A DNA stretch of 64,000 nt from Chitinophagaceae bacterium (lineage in GTDB: Bacteria > Bacteroidota > Bacteroidia > Chitinophagales > Chitinophagaceae). Shown here one piece after another: positions 45,997 through 54,560 of the stretch. The translations under genes were made by a program, and so were the position numbers. The stretch is from NCBI GenBank assembly GCA_021151685.1, contig JAGKWS010000013.1:1-64000 (forward strand), given 5' to 3'. The first letter of the stretch is position 1; each line of letters begins with the position of its first letter. Under the pieces are notes generated by a model that did no database searches, had not been told where the DNA came from, and worked only from the letters and a program-made list of their open reading frames with translations.

Positions 45997-46734
45997 CTAA
46001 CGCCGCCCTAAAAGCTGGAGTAAGTCTTGTTTAATGTTTCGCGATATTGGCATCTCGGTTTTATCTTTCATAATCAGCAGCCGGGAGCTTTCGTGTGGCA
46101 CAACATAGTTCAAGTTTACAATGAAGGAACGGTGCACCTGAAAGAACGAAAAATCGTTGGCAAGGTACCTGTATGTACCCAGATTGGTGGTACTGGTGTA
46201 TTTGTTGATTTCGGTTTCAATCACCGTGCATTTGTTCACACTTTCCTGATAAATGATGTCCTGAACGTTGACATAGTCGTACTTGTTATTGTTGGGGATG
46301 CGAATTTTGGGAGAAGCATTCGGCACCGGTACACTAAGGGCAGAAGTGGTATTTGCGGCCCGCTTGTTGTCTATCCTCTTCAACGCCGTATTGATAGCGG
46401 CGCATAGTTCGGCATCGTCAACAGGCTTTAGCATATAACCCGTGGCCGAAACCGAGGAAGCTTTCAGCGCAAAATTGTTGTGAGCCGTCATAAATATGAT
46501 TTCGGTTTTGAAGTCGGGCATCAATTCCAACAAGTCGAACCCGCTTTTTTCGGGCATGGAAATGTCAAAGAAAACAATATCGGCCGACTGGCTACACAGT
46601 GTGCATAGTGCGGCCTTCCAGTTTTCGGCAACGGCGGTTATCTCTATGTTATCATAGAGCTCTTGTATTCTTTTCGTCAGTAGTTCTATGGCATCTTGTT
46701 CGTCGTCTATGATGATGCATTGATAATGTGGCAT
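45997..46734 (-). CDS. LytTR-family response regulator, copy 2
   Basis: A 245-aa paralogue of the regulator at 42052-42789. The receiver carries Asp57 (VFFDISMPEKSGFD), with the acidic pair in IIDDEQDA and Lys in MLKPVDD. The LytTR DNA-binding domain is complete (DYVNVQDIIYQESVNKC, FFQVHRSFIVNLNYV, ISRNIKQDLLQLL). Differences from copy 1 include a Gln and Val in the QESVNKC segment of the DNA-binding domain, so target sites may differ. It follows kinase copy 3 by 59 bases and precedes copy 2 by 80 bases. Confidence 0.93.
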   Translation of the reverse strand: MPHYQCIIIDDEQDAIELLTKRIQELYDNIEITAVAENWKAALCTLCSQSADIVFFDISMPEKSGFDLLELMPDFKTEIIFMTAHNNFALKASSVSATGYMLKPVDDAELCAAINTALKRIDNKRAANTTSALSVPVPNASPKIRIPNNNKYDYVNVQDIIYQESVNKCTVIETEINKYTSTTNLGTYRYLANDFSFFQVHRSFIVNLNYVVPHESSRLLIMKDKTEMPISRNIKQDLLQLLGRR

Positions 46735-46793
46735 ATAGTATATAAAGTTTCGATTGTTAGTAATAGCGGAATCGGCAATGCCCTATCGGTGGC

Positions 46794-49700
46794 TTATTTG
46801 GCATAGATGATGGTTATGTAGACCGATGTGCCTTCATCGGGTGCTAACCTGTCTTCATATCTGATATCTATTTTCATTTCTTCGTATTTATTGAAAACCT
46901 TTATCAACTCTTTTATGAGAATATTGCCATAAGATCCGTCGGTAGGTGCCCGATCTTTATTATTTTGTCGCGATGCGTGCCGCCCCACACCATTATCGTA
47001 TACGGTGCACTCTATGCCTATTGGTACCAAGCGGAATGTAACCACAACACGCCCCGGCCGTTCGGAGGGCAGAATGCCGTGGTTAATAGCGTTTTCTACA
47101 AATGGCTGTATCAACAAAGATGGTATGTGAAGTTCTGTATCCAGTGTATCCTCGAGTTGGATAATGCTCTCGAACCGGTCTTTGAACCGTGCCTGCTGCA
47201 ACTCCATGTAGTTGGTAAGGTTTTTTACTTCTTCGGCAATAGAGGTATACTTGTTTCGCGATGAATTGATGTAGCTTCTCAGTAATCGGGAGAATTTGGA
47301 AAGGTGTTGGTAGGCTTCCTCTCCTTTCTTCTTCTTTATGAGCAACAGGGCCGATGTAAGTGCATTGAATATAAAATGGGGGTTTATTTGTGCGTAAATG
47401 GCTTTTAACTCCAACTCCATTTGCATCTCTTTTTTTTGCTGTGCTCTCCTCTCCATTCTGTTGGTAACCGCTACAGACACCACTACCACAACAATTAGCA
47501 GCAATATTCCGCCCACACCTGCAAGGTAGCGGGTACTGCGTTTTTGCCACCAAGTTGGTTGTACCCAAACCGTAGCCTTAATGATGTTGCTGTGCCAACC
47601 ATCATCTTCGCAATACAGCTCGAAACCGTAATATCTGTTGGGCAATATGTATTCGGGCCTTACAATTTCGTTTCCATTACACTGAGTCCATTCCGTTGCC
47701 CCAGCAAAGCGGTAGAAGATACGCACGCTCCCATTGCCCAGAGGGTTTATGACATCGGCATATACAATGCGCATGCCATTGGCAAGACGCAGGGTATCGC
47801 CGGTGTTCAGCAAATGCCAGACGCTGTCTTGTAGTACAATACGATAGGGTATTGTGCCCATATTCTTGTTCGGGAATGCTTCCGCCTCTGGTATTGAAAC
47901 TGTATACAACCCTGCGTCGGTCTGCACCGTAAGTACGCCTGCTGCTACTGCATGGCTGAATATCTCTCTGTAAATGCTTTTTTTATAATTCAGAAAAGTG
48001 ATTGGTGGCGAAAGACTGTCGGGGCCTGAAATAAGGAAAAACGAAACACCAAAATCGCCGAGAACAATGAGATAGTTTTTCCAAACATTGATGGTGGCAT
48101 TACGGTAAATCACGTTGGACGGTATTGTTTTCGAGGTGCCCCTTATAGGGTCGAAGAATAGGATGTCGTTACCAGACTTTATGAAGACGTTACCGTAACG
48201 AGACTCCGAACATACCTTTTCAATAGGTTGGTTGTTATTAGCACATATCTGATTTGCCGAATAGATTTTACTACTGCGCTCGTCAAACACCAGTAGTTTT
48301 GCGTCGTTGTACGCTATCATCTTACTACGGCTTACATCCGGAACAACGTCCCGAAATCGTTCGACAGCTATGTAATTCCTGAGTATGGTATCGGTGTTGT
48401 AATTGGGGCGCAGATTGTAAAGCCCCGCGTTTGAAATAACATAGTAGCATTGGGGACTGTATTGATGTAATCGGACTACAGCCGACCCGAATCGGCCAAG
48501 GTTTATCCTGTGAAATTGCTGATTTTTAAGCGTAAAGAAATGGCAGAAGGGGCCGGTGAGCAGGAGTGTATCTTTGCCATATTCCAACACGTTATTTATA
48601 GAAAAGCCCTTTAAGTGGTACGTGTGCTTCAATTCGCCTCCTGCCAGACATACTAATTTCTTCAGTTCTTTATTCCACCAATACGACATGGAATCGTATA
48701 CCGTACCTACACAATAATATCCATCAAGGTTCAAGTTCTGGTTCAACCGGAACTTGTTGGTTTGCCCTTTAGGTAGGGCAAACAGACCATGGGTGCTGGT
48801 GGCAACAAGGGTATCCCACAAAGGAAGCGGTAGGTATTGCACCACCCGCCTATGTTCATTGGCGTTTTTTGCGATTTGTGAATAATGGTAAACAGTTTCA
48901 AATTTCGGCGTATCCTTCAAATTGAAAACAAAACAATCTGTGGCTGTGTATACAAATAGTTTGTCCTCGTTTGCCCGGTCTATACTGTAGGCTGCATAAT
49001 CTATGGGCTCTTTGGTGCCATAATCGGAGAGGCCAATGGAGTCGATAGAACTACTACCTACACGGTGCAGGTATATGGTATTGGACGCTGACGGCACATA
49101 CAAAACAAAATACGAGCCACATAGAAGGACCATTTTTTCATATTGAAGCGAGAGGAAGGATTTCCCGATGCGGTTGATACTCAATTGGCCAGTCGAATCG
49201 CAAGTAGCGTTTAGGTTGGCAACATGATAGAGCCGATTGTATACAGCGGCATACATTTCGTTCCTTTGGTTGATGTGAAGTTTTATTTCCCGATTGTACG
49301 CGTCAGGATACTGGAGCATATTCTCGGTAATGGCACGGGAAAAAATGGTATCGTGCCGGGAAACACACAGGTTTTGGTACATACGTCCGCCAATGTATCG
49401 GGTGACAAAGGCAATACCAGAATCGAACCTTTGTAAACTTTGTGGAAATATGGTTCCTGTTATATTGTGCAGTTGGGCGTTGACATATTTGTTGCCTGAG
49501 ATATAACCCATCTGCGTTGATGCTCCTCCCAACCAAACCCTACCACTATTGTCGTCGATCATTGCCCATATATCGTCAGTGGGCAATCCTTCCGATTTGT
49601 TGTATAAATGGGCCTCATATCCATTATATCTTACAACACCTTTCTCAGTAGCAATCCACAAGTAGCCGAGTTTGTCTTGCAGGAAACTGTATACTTTGTT

Positions 49701-49853
49701 GGAGGGTAATATATTGGATTGATTGAGTTTGTAGGCACCACCATCCTGCGCATATAATTGTGTGCCGCCTGGCAATGCGATATACCATATACACATAAAC
49801 CACAATGTGCGCCATACACATTGGCTAAAACGGTATTGGTATTTTGGGTACAT
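46794..49853 (-). CDS. Propeller/Y_Y_Y-type sensor histidine kinase (LytS-like), copy 3
   Basis: About 1019 aa with the same order as the other two copies: N-terminal helix (WFMCIWYIALPGG), propeller repeats (LGYLWIATEKGVVRYNGY, SGRVWLGGASTQ), Y_Y_Y domain, one membrane helix and the kinase module (YAQINPHFIFNALTSAL, His826; FVENAINHGILP). The frame stays open to 50147, but that extension is not protein-like and would overlap the start of upp, so I use ATG 49853 (ATG 49886 also possible). It is the first gene of the array and is divergent from upp. Confidence 0.88.
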   Translation of the reverse strand: MYPKYQYRFSQCVWRTLWFMCIWYIALPGGTQLYAQDGGAYKLNQSNILPSNKVYSFLQDKLGYLWIATEKGVVRYNGYEAHLYNKSEGLPTDDIWAMIDDNSGRVWLGGASTQMGYISGNKYVNAQLHNITGTIFPQSLQRFDSGIAFVTRYIGGRMYQNLCVSRHDTIFSRAITENMLQYPDAYNREIKLHINQRNEMYAAVYNRLYHVANLNATCDSTGQLSINRIGKSFLSLQYEKMVLLCGSYFVLYVPSASNTIYLHRVGSSSIDSIGLSDYGTKEPIDYAAYSIDRANEDKLFVYTATDCFVFNLKDTPKFETVYHYSQIAKNANEHRRVVQYLPLPLWDTLVATSTHGLFALPKGQTNKFRLNQNLNLDGYYCVGTVYDSMSYWWNKELKKLVCLAGGELKHTYHLKGFSINNVLEYGKDTLLLTGPFCHFFTLKNQQFHRINLGRFGSAVVRLHQYSPQCYYVISNAGLYNLRPNYNTDTILRNYIAVERFRDVVPDVSRSKMIAYNDAKLLVFDERSSKIYSANQICANNNQPIEKVCSESRYGNVFIKSGNDILFFDPIRGTSKTIPSNVIYRNATINVWKNYLIVLGDFGVSFFLISGPDSLSPPITFLNYKKSIYREIFSHAVAAGVLTVQTDAGLYTVSIPEAEAFPNKNMGTIPYRIVLQDSVWHLLNTGDTLRLANGMRIVYADVINPLGNGSVRIFYRFAGATEWTQCNGNEIVRPEYILPNRYYGFELYCEDDGWHSNIIKATVWVQPTWWQKRSTRYLAGVGGILLLIVVVVVSVAVTNRMERRAQQKKEMQMELELKAIYAQINPHFIFNALTSALLLIKKKKGEEAYQHLSKFSRLLRSYINSSRNKYTSIAEEVKNLTNYMELQQARFKDRFESIIQLEDTLDTELHIPSLLIQPFVENAINHGILPSERPGRVVVTFRLVPIGIECTVYDNGVGRHASRQNNKDRAPTDGSYGNILIKELIKVFNKYEEMKIDIRYEDRLAPDEGTSVYITIIYAK

Positions 49854-49985
49854 GTACAGATAATAAAAGAGAGCTGAAAGATACATAATAGCCTCATACC
49901 TTTTGCTTATACTCACTATTTCAGGAAAAGCAACAACAGAGATACTATACCTTGCCAAAATAACTTTAATACTTGCTGTATATAC

Positions 49986-50015
49986 TTTGCAAGTAGCCTT
50001 GCAATAGTAATTTTG
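49986..50015 (+). promoter_or_regulatory. upp promoter with an inverted repeat in the spacer
   Basis: TTTG (49986-49989) and TAATTTTG (50008-50015) are 18 bases apart. A perfect 7-bp inverted repeat, TTGCAAG (49987-49993) and CTTGCAA (49998-50004) with a TAGC centre, fills the spacer. A protein bound there would block the promoter. The ATG of upp is 28 bases downstream. Confidence 0.55.
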
Positions 50016-50043
50016 TATCATACTGGTTGTCAAAATAGTTGAT

Positions 50044-50694
50044 ATGGTAGTAAACTTAAGCGAACAGAACTCTCTGGTATCGGTATGGATGCGGGAGCTG
50101 AGGGATGTGCAAATGCAAACGGACAGGGCACGGTTCCGCAGAAACATAGAACGTATAGGGCAAGTGGCCGCCTACGAGATAAGCAAGCATCTGATGTATG
50201 TAGATGCCGACATACAAACACCTCTTGCACCAGCCCGCACCAAGGCAATGCATAGCCAACCGGTACTGGCTACCATACTCAGGGCAGGTTTACCCCTGTA
50301 TCAGGGGTTGCTCAGCTATTTCGATGATGCCGACAGTGCTTTTATAGGTGCCTACCGCAAACACAGTGCCGATGGTAGCTTTGGTATAGACCAGGGATAC
50401 ATGGCGTGCCCGCCGCTGGCCGACCGTACGCTGATACTGGCCGACCCTATGCTGGCTACCGGGGCCTCTATGGTGCAGGCACTGGGTACCATGATAGAAT
50501 TTGACCAGCCGGCGCAGATGCACATAGTATCTGTAGTGGCCTCGCCCGAGGGTATTGCCACCATTGCACACCATTTTCCCGAGGCGCACATATGGGCTGC
50601 TGCCATAGACGAAGGGCTGAATAAAGCCAAATACATTATGCCAGGGCTGGGCGATGCGGGTGATTTGTGTTTTGGCGAAAAACGACAACATTGA
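50044..50694 (+). CDS. upp: Uracil phosphoribosyltransferase
   Basis: A 216-aa type I phosphoribosyltransferase that makes UMP from uracil and PRPP in pyrimidine salvage. The family landmarks are VATI-like TILRAGLPLYQG, the FIGAYRKHSADG segment, the PRPP loop TLILADPMLATGASM and the uracil-binding end (YIMPGLGDAGDLCFG). The upstream region holds a promoter with a possible operator. The gene is followed by a weak hairpin and then a MoxR ATPase gene. Confidence 0.93.
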   Translation: MVVNLSEQNSLVSVWMRELRDVQMQTDRARFRRNIERIGQVAAYEISKHLMYVDADIQTPLAPARTKAMHSQPVLATILRAGLPLYQGLLSYFDDADSAFIGAYRKHSADGSFGIDQGYMACPPLADRTLILADPMLATGASMVQALGTMIEFDQPAQMHIVSVVASPEGIATIAHHFPEAHIWAAAIDEGLNKAKYIMPGLGDAGDLCFGEKRQH

Positions 50695-50695
50695 C

Positions 50696-50712
50696 ACCCC
50701 TATCCAAGGGGT
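50696..50712 (+). terminator. Weak hairpin after upp
   Basis: ACCCCT (50696-50701) pairs with AGGGGT (50707-50712) around a 5-base loop, right after the stop codon; a short T-rich stretch (TTTAT) follows. The stem is short, so termination may be partial. Confidence 0.35.
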
Positions 50713-50824
50713 TTATAAAACGTTAAAACATTATATTGCGTATGCCGTTATGGGCTTCGCGCTTTATTTTTGAAAGCCCGAAACCATAGCACAAACAGAT
50801 AATAAAACAGGTCATAACAATAGT

Positions 50825-51829
50825 ATGGAAGTATCATCATCTTTCGACATCCGCGAGCTAAACGAGCGCATACATCAGCAGAGTGCTTTTATAGAACTGC
50901 TGAATATGGAGCTGAACAAAACCCTTGTGGGGCAGAAACACATGGTAGAACGCCTGCTGATAGGCTTGCTGGCCAATGGCCATGTATTGCTGGAAGGGGT
51001 GCCCGGATTGGCAAAAACATTGGCTATCAAGTCTTTGTCTTCGGCCATACATGCTCAGTTTGCACGCATACAGTTTACCCCAGACCTATTGCCTGCCGAC
51101 GTGCTGGGCACCATGGTGTACAACCCGCAGGAACACAAATTTGCGGTGCGTAAGGGGCCTATATTTGCCAACTTTATACTGGCCGACGAAATAAACCGCG
51201 CCCCGGCCAAGGTGCAGAGTGCCCTGCTGGAAGCCATGCAGGAGCGGCAGGTAACCATTGGCGACAGCACTTACAAGCTGGATGAGCCATTTCTGGTACT
51301 GGCCACCCAAAACCCCATAGAGCAGGAGGGTACCTATGAGCTACCCGAGGCGCAGGTAGACCGCTTTATGCTGAAGATAGTAATTACCTATCCGAAGAAA
51401 GAAGAAGAACGCCACATCATTCGCACCAATCTGAACCCGGCAGGTGCTGCCAAAATCAATCCTGTGGTTTCTACACAGGATATTGTAAACGCCCGCAAGC
51501 TGGTACGCGAGGTGTATATGGACGAGAAGATAGAACAGTATATACTGGACATAGTATTTGCTACCCGCTTCCCGGCCGATTACAAACTGACCAAGTTGAA
51601 ACCATTCATCAGCTATGGCGGCTCGCCGCGTGCCAGTATCAGCCTGGCGTTGGCATCGAAAGCGTATGCCTTCATCAAGCGCAGGGGGTATGTAATACCC
51701 GAAGATGTACGCGCTGTATGCCACGATGTGATGCGCCACCGCATAGGACTTACCTACGAGGCCGAGGCCGAGAACATGACCACAGAGCAAATAATAAACG
51801 AAATACTGAATGTGGTAGAGGTGCCATAG
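50825..51829 (+). CDS. MoxR-family AAA ATPase
   Basis: A 334-aa AAA+ chaperone-like ATPase. Walker A GVPGLAKTLAIKS, Walker B-type FILADEINRAPAKVQSALLEA, the sensor region LVLATQNPIEQEGTYELPEA and an arginine-finger region (QVDRFMLKI) are all present. MoxR proteins often act with von Willebrand-domain partners in envelope complex assembly; no such partner gene follows here, since a bidirectional terminator lies directly behind. A TATTTTTG -7 match (50765-50772) lies 52 bases upstream. Confidence 0.94.
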   Translation: MEVSSSFDIRELNERIHQQSAFIELLNMELNKTLVGQKHMVERLLIGLLANGHVLLEGVPGLAKTLAIKSLSSAIHAQFARIQFTPDLLPADVLGTMVYNPQEHKFAVRKGPIFANFILADEINRAPAKVQSALLEAMQERQVTIGDSTYKLDEPFLVLATQNPIEQEGTYELPEAQVDRFMLKIVITYPKKEEERHIIRTNLNPAGAAKINPVVSTQDIVNARKLVREVYMDEKIEQYILDIVFATRFPADYKLTKLKPFISYGGSPRASISLALASKAYAFIKRRGYVIPEDVRAVCHDVMRHRIGLTYEAEAENMTTEQIINEILNVVEVP

Positions 51830-51875
51830 CAGTGATACTGCCCTAAACAGGCTATAAGGCCGTATATATTATAAT

Positions 51876-51919
51876 GAATGAAAGAAGCCACTGTAGCATT
51901 ACAGTGGCTTCTTTCATTC
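51876..51919. terminator. Bidirectional terminator hairpin (20-bp perfect stem)
   Basis: A 20-bp arm (51876-51895) and its exact complement (51900-51919) flank a GCAT loop. The arm ends supply a T-rich stretch (CTTCTTTCATTC) and an A-rich stretch. It separates the convergent MoxR and ferritin-like genes. Confidence 0.85.
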
Positions 51920-51941
51920 GTATTAGTATCGGTATTGTAGC

Positions 51942-52817
51942 CTACAGCTTCTTGAATGGTGCTATGAGGGTAGTGATGGTTTCTTTATTGTAAGGCTCAT
52001 CGAAAGCGGCAGTAGCGGCAGTTTGTGTTTGTGCACCACCATTGTAATAGTTGTTGCCCAAAGCCTGCACGTCTATACTGTTTTGTATTACATTATCCTC
52101 GCCTGTATAATACTTTTGGAAGACCGATGTTGGCCCGGGGGGAATGTTGTTCTGTATCCACGGTGTAGGTGTCTCTGGTGCGTTTACACCCAGTCTGCGG
52201 CGCAGACGTGTGTAGGCTGCATGGCGGCCTTCGGCAGCCTGCAACTGTAGCATTTGTACCAGTACGCTATTGGTAGCCTGAAAAGTGGCTACCTGCCCCA
52301 GCAAGGCATGTATGCAGGTGTCCTTCATTACCTGCGCTATGGCCAAAAAGGTGGCATAATCGGCAAAGGGGGTAAACTTGCTTCCCATCGTAAAGTCGTA
52401 TGCGGCAGGCACATACGGATGGTCTGTAGTGGGGGACGAATAATATTTGGGTTTGAATGGCACACCACCTTGTTCTGTAATCAGCTTTTCCAGAAAGGCT
52501 ATGTGCAGTTTGTCTTGTGCAATGATGTTTTTGAAACCGGCGAGGTCGGCAGCGGGAATGAGCCCACCCGTATTGGTGCCCTGCCGAATGTAGGTGTATT
52601 GCATGAACTCTATCTCCAGTATCAGGTTGAGTGCATCGGCAATACTGCCAGACGTTTGTGCAGCAGCCTTGTTGAGCACCGAGCCTATAGCCAGCGGCAG
52701 TGCTACCAATGCCAGTTTTTCGCCCAGCCAACCCAATGCAGACCTACGGTCGGTTACCTCTTCGGTTTTGCCGGCCGGTATGTTTTCCAGTTCGTCTATT
52801 ATGTGTTTCAGCGCCAT
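51942..52817 (-). CDS. Ferritin-like domain protein with twin-Arg motif (291 aa)
   Basis: A mostly helical protein of the ferritin-like (Ferritin_2) type. A twin-arginine-like motif (TDRRSALGWLG, about residues 22-32) and a following hydrophobic stretch suggest Tat export. Ligand-like Glu/His pairs occur in ILEIEFMQYTYI, AQDKLHIAFLEKL and QAAEGRHAAYTRLRR, which would build a diiron site; iron binding is inferred. It is 11 bases downstream of a related gene, so the two are an operon. The role (stress protein or desiccation-type ferritin) is unknown. Confidence 0.8.
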   Translation of the reverse strand: MALKHIIDELENIPAGKTEEVTDRRSALGWLGEKLALVALPLAIGSVLNKAAAQTSGSIADALNLILEIEFMQYTYIRQGTNTGGLIPAADLAGFKNIIAQDKLHIAFLEKLITEQGGVPFKPKYYSSPTTDHPYVPAAYDFTMGSKFTPFADYATFLAIAQVMKDTCIHALLGQVATFQATNSVLVQMLQLQAAEGRHAAYTRLRRRLGVNAPETPTPWIQNNIPPGPTSVFQKYYTGEDNVIQNSIDVQALGNNYYNGGAQTQTAATAAFDEPYNKETITTLIAPFKKL

Positions 52818-52828
52818 GTTGCGGTTGG

Positions 52829-53518
52829 TTAGAAGGTGGGCAATTTACTGGTGTCAAATCGGGTTTCGAGGTAGTTGCCCAACTGGGCCATACCCAGCGC
52901 AGGAGACATAACCCAATTCAGGGCATTACTGTCCAGATTGCTGTTACTGAAGAAAAAGTTGTGTGTGAGCACCTCGCGCACATACCCTGCATGGCGGCCA
53001 TCTACGGCACACATCTTGCTGAGGGGTGCTATGTAGGACTGGTTTTTCAGCAATTTGATGACACCGGGGTATGCTGCTGCCGAAATATCCTCGAGCGTAG
53101 ATGCATTGGTGAGGAAACTACTCTTATTGTCAAATGTAACCTGAGACAATTGCGTAACTACAGTCTTTACCGCATCGGCACCCAGCAGTTTTTTCAGAAA
53201 CTCGCGGTGCGCCACTTCCTGGTCGCGCAGGTCTGTCTGCAACTCCAGCTCGCTTTGGGTAATGCCATAGTAGGGTGTTGCCACTGCTTGCGTATAGAGG
53301 GCTACCGTTACTTGCTTCAGTACATACAGATAGTTGAGCAGTGCTACATCGCCAGCACCCAGATAGGTATCGCTTGGTGGTGTTCTGCGACACGATGCTA
53401 TGAGCAATCCGGCACCGGCAAGGGCACCAGTCATCTGAAAGAATTGTCTTCTTGATGAGTTGAAAGCCAGCTCGTTTTCCTGCCCTGTAGCAGATTCAGG
53501 CTTTTTATTTATGTCCAT
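52829..53518 (-). CDS. Ferritin-like Tat lipoprotein (229 aa)
   Basis: A 229-aa helical protein with a Tat signal (NSSRRQFFQMTG) followed by a hydrophobic stretch and a lipobox-like LIASC, so it is likely a Tat-exported lipoprotein. Ferritin-like helices carry ligand-type residues: LLNYLYVLKQV, LRDQEVAHREFLKK and AVDGRHAGYVREV. It lies just upstream of a similar 291-aa protein on the same strand. Such paired genes occur in other Bacteroidota; function is not established. An inverted repeat 93 bases upstream (53611-53636) may be regulatory. Confidence 0.82.
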   Translation of the reverse strand: MDINKKPESATGQENELAFNSSRRQFFQMTGALAGAGLLIASCRRTPPSDTYLGAGDVALLNYLYVLKQVTVALYTQAVATPYYGITQSELELQTDLRDQEVAHREFLKKLLGADAVKTVVTQLSQVTFDNKSSFLTNASTLEDISAAAYPGVIKLLKNQSYIAPLSKMCAVDGRHAGYVREVLTHNFFFSNSNLDSNALNWVMSPALGMAQLGNYLETRFDTSKLPTF

Positions 53519-53610
53519 GAGTCATTTTTATAAAGCAGGGTTTTCGACCCCAAAATACTTTACAGGCCTTAAAATTAATAAATGCATCATTCAATACAAC
53601 ACCCGATAGG

Positions 53611-53636
53611 CGTTTTCGGGTAAATAAACGAAAACG
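53611..53636. promoter_or_regulatory. Inverted repeat upstream of the ferritin-like pair
   Basis: CGTTTTCG (53611-53618) and CGAAAACG (53629-53636) are exact complements separated by 10 bases. The spacing suits a dimeric repressor. It lies 93 bases before the ATG at 53518, in a 230-base region with no other gene. Confidence 0.35.
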
Positions 53637-53748
53637 TGCTACGGAATGTAATACTGCTGACAACTGTATTCAGAACCATTGAATAACAGTCACTGCTAAA
53701 GATATTCAGAAAATTTTGTAAAAAAAATTATGCCACCTGCTGAAAAAA

Positions 53749-53778
53749 GAAGAGACTGTCTTTTGAGACAGCCTCTTC
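53749..53778 (-). terminator. Intrinsic terminator after the zinc-ribbon gene
   Basis: GAAGAG-CTGTC (53749-53760, one mismatch) and its complement (53767-53778) form a 12-position stem. On the minus strand it is followed by TTTTTT. The zinc-ribbon gene stop is 26 bases upstream on that strand. Confidence 0.75.
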
Positions 53779-53804
53779 TATATTTTTTGTTGTTGAGCAG
53801 GCAA

Positions 53805-54557
53805 TTATACTGTTACTTTATCATTAAGGTCAGTATCTACCAATACGCGGCCACAATGCTCGCACACAATAATTTTTTTGTGCTGGCGTATTTCGCTCTG
53901 GCGTTGTGGGGGTATTACATTGAAACAACCACCGCAAGAATCGCGGACGATGGGCACTACTGCAAGACCATTGCGGTAACTGCCGCGTATGCGCTCGTAG
54001 GCCGACAGCAAACGGGCTTCCACTTTCTCGCGGGCTGCATTAGAGCGTTCGGCCAGTATGGCTTCTTCTTTCTCTGTTTCTACAGTTATCTTCTCCAGTT
54101 CGCGGCGTTTCACCTCCAAAGCTTCGCGCACATCGGCTATTTTGTCTTCGGTACGCAGGCGGGCATTGGTGCGGTCTTTCAGTTCGAAAGTAGCATCTTT
54201 GATGTGTTTTTCGTTCAGGCGAACTTCCAGCTCTTGCATTTCCATCTCTTTATTGATGGCTTCAAACTCACGGTTGTTCTTTACGTTATCCTGTTGTTTC
54301 TCGTACTTCTTGATGAGGGCCTGCGCGTCGCGTCTTGCGTTCGACTTGGCCTCTATGAAGTTGTTGATGTTGTTGATCTCCGAGTCTATGTTCTGGAGAC
54401 GTGTTTGCAGACCTTCGATTTCGTCTTCGAGATCTTTTACTTCCATAGGAAGTTCGCCCTTCAGGGTCTTGATCTCGTCTATTTTAGAATCGATCTTTTG
54501 AAGAGTAAGCACAGATGTGAGCCTTTCTTCGAATGAAAAGTCTTTTGCGGTAGCCAT
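53805..54557 (-). CDS. Coiled-coil C4-type zinc-ribbon protein (CdsZ-like)
   Basis: A 250-aa protein: two long charged helices forming a coiled coil (about 20-175) and a C-terminal zinc ribbon with CGGC (Cys208, Cys211) and CEHCG (Cys232, Cys235). This is the layout of the DUF164/CdsZ family, with a proposed nucleic-acid or scaffold role that is unproven. The ATG overlaps the end of the Nif3 gene closely (TGA, 3 bases, ATG), and the pair is a recurrent neighbourhood, so they are probably co-expressed. A -7 box inside the Nif3 3' end offers a second promoter. Confidence 0.9.
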   Translation of the reverse strand: MATAKDFSFEERLTSVLTLQKIDSKIDEIKTLKGELPMEVKDLEDEIEGLQTRLQNIDSEINNINNFIEAKSNARRDAQALIKKYEKQQDNVKNNREFEAINKEMEMQELEVRLNEKHIKDATFELKDRTNARLRTEDKIADVREALEVKRRELEKITVETEKEEAILAERSNAAREKVEARLLSAYERIRGSYRNGLAVVPIVRDSCGGCFNVIPPQRQSEIRQHKKIIVCEHCGRVLVDTDLNDKVTV

Positions 54558-54560
54558 ATA

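Noticed and set aside
49854..50147. N-terminal extension of kinase copy 3
   Set aside because: It would overlap the upp start on the other strand and reads as low-quality sequence before the real N-terminal helix.
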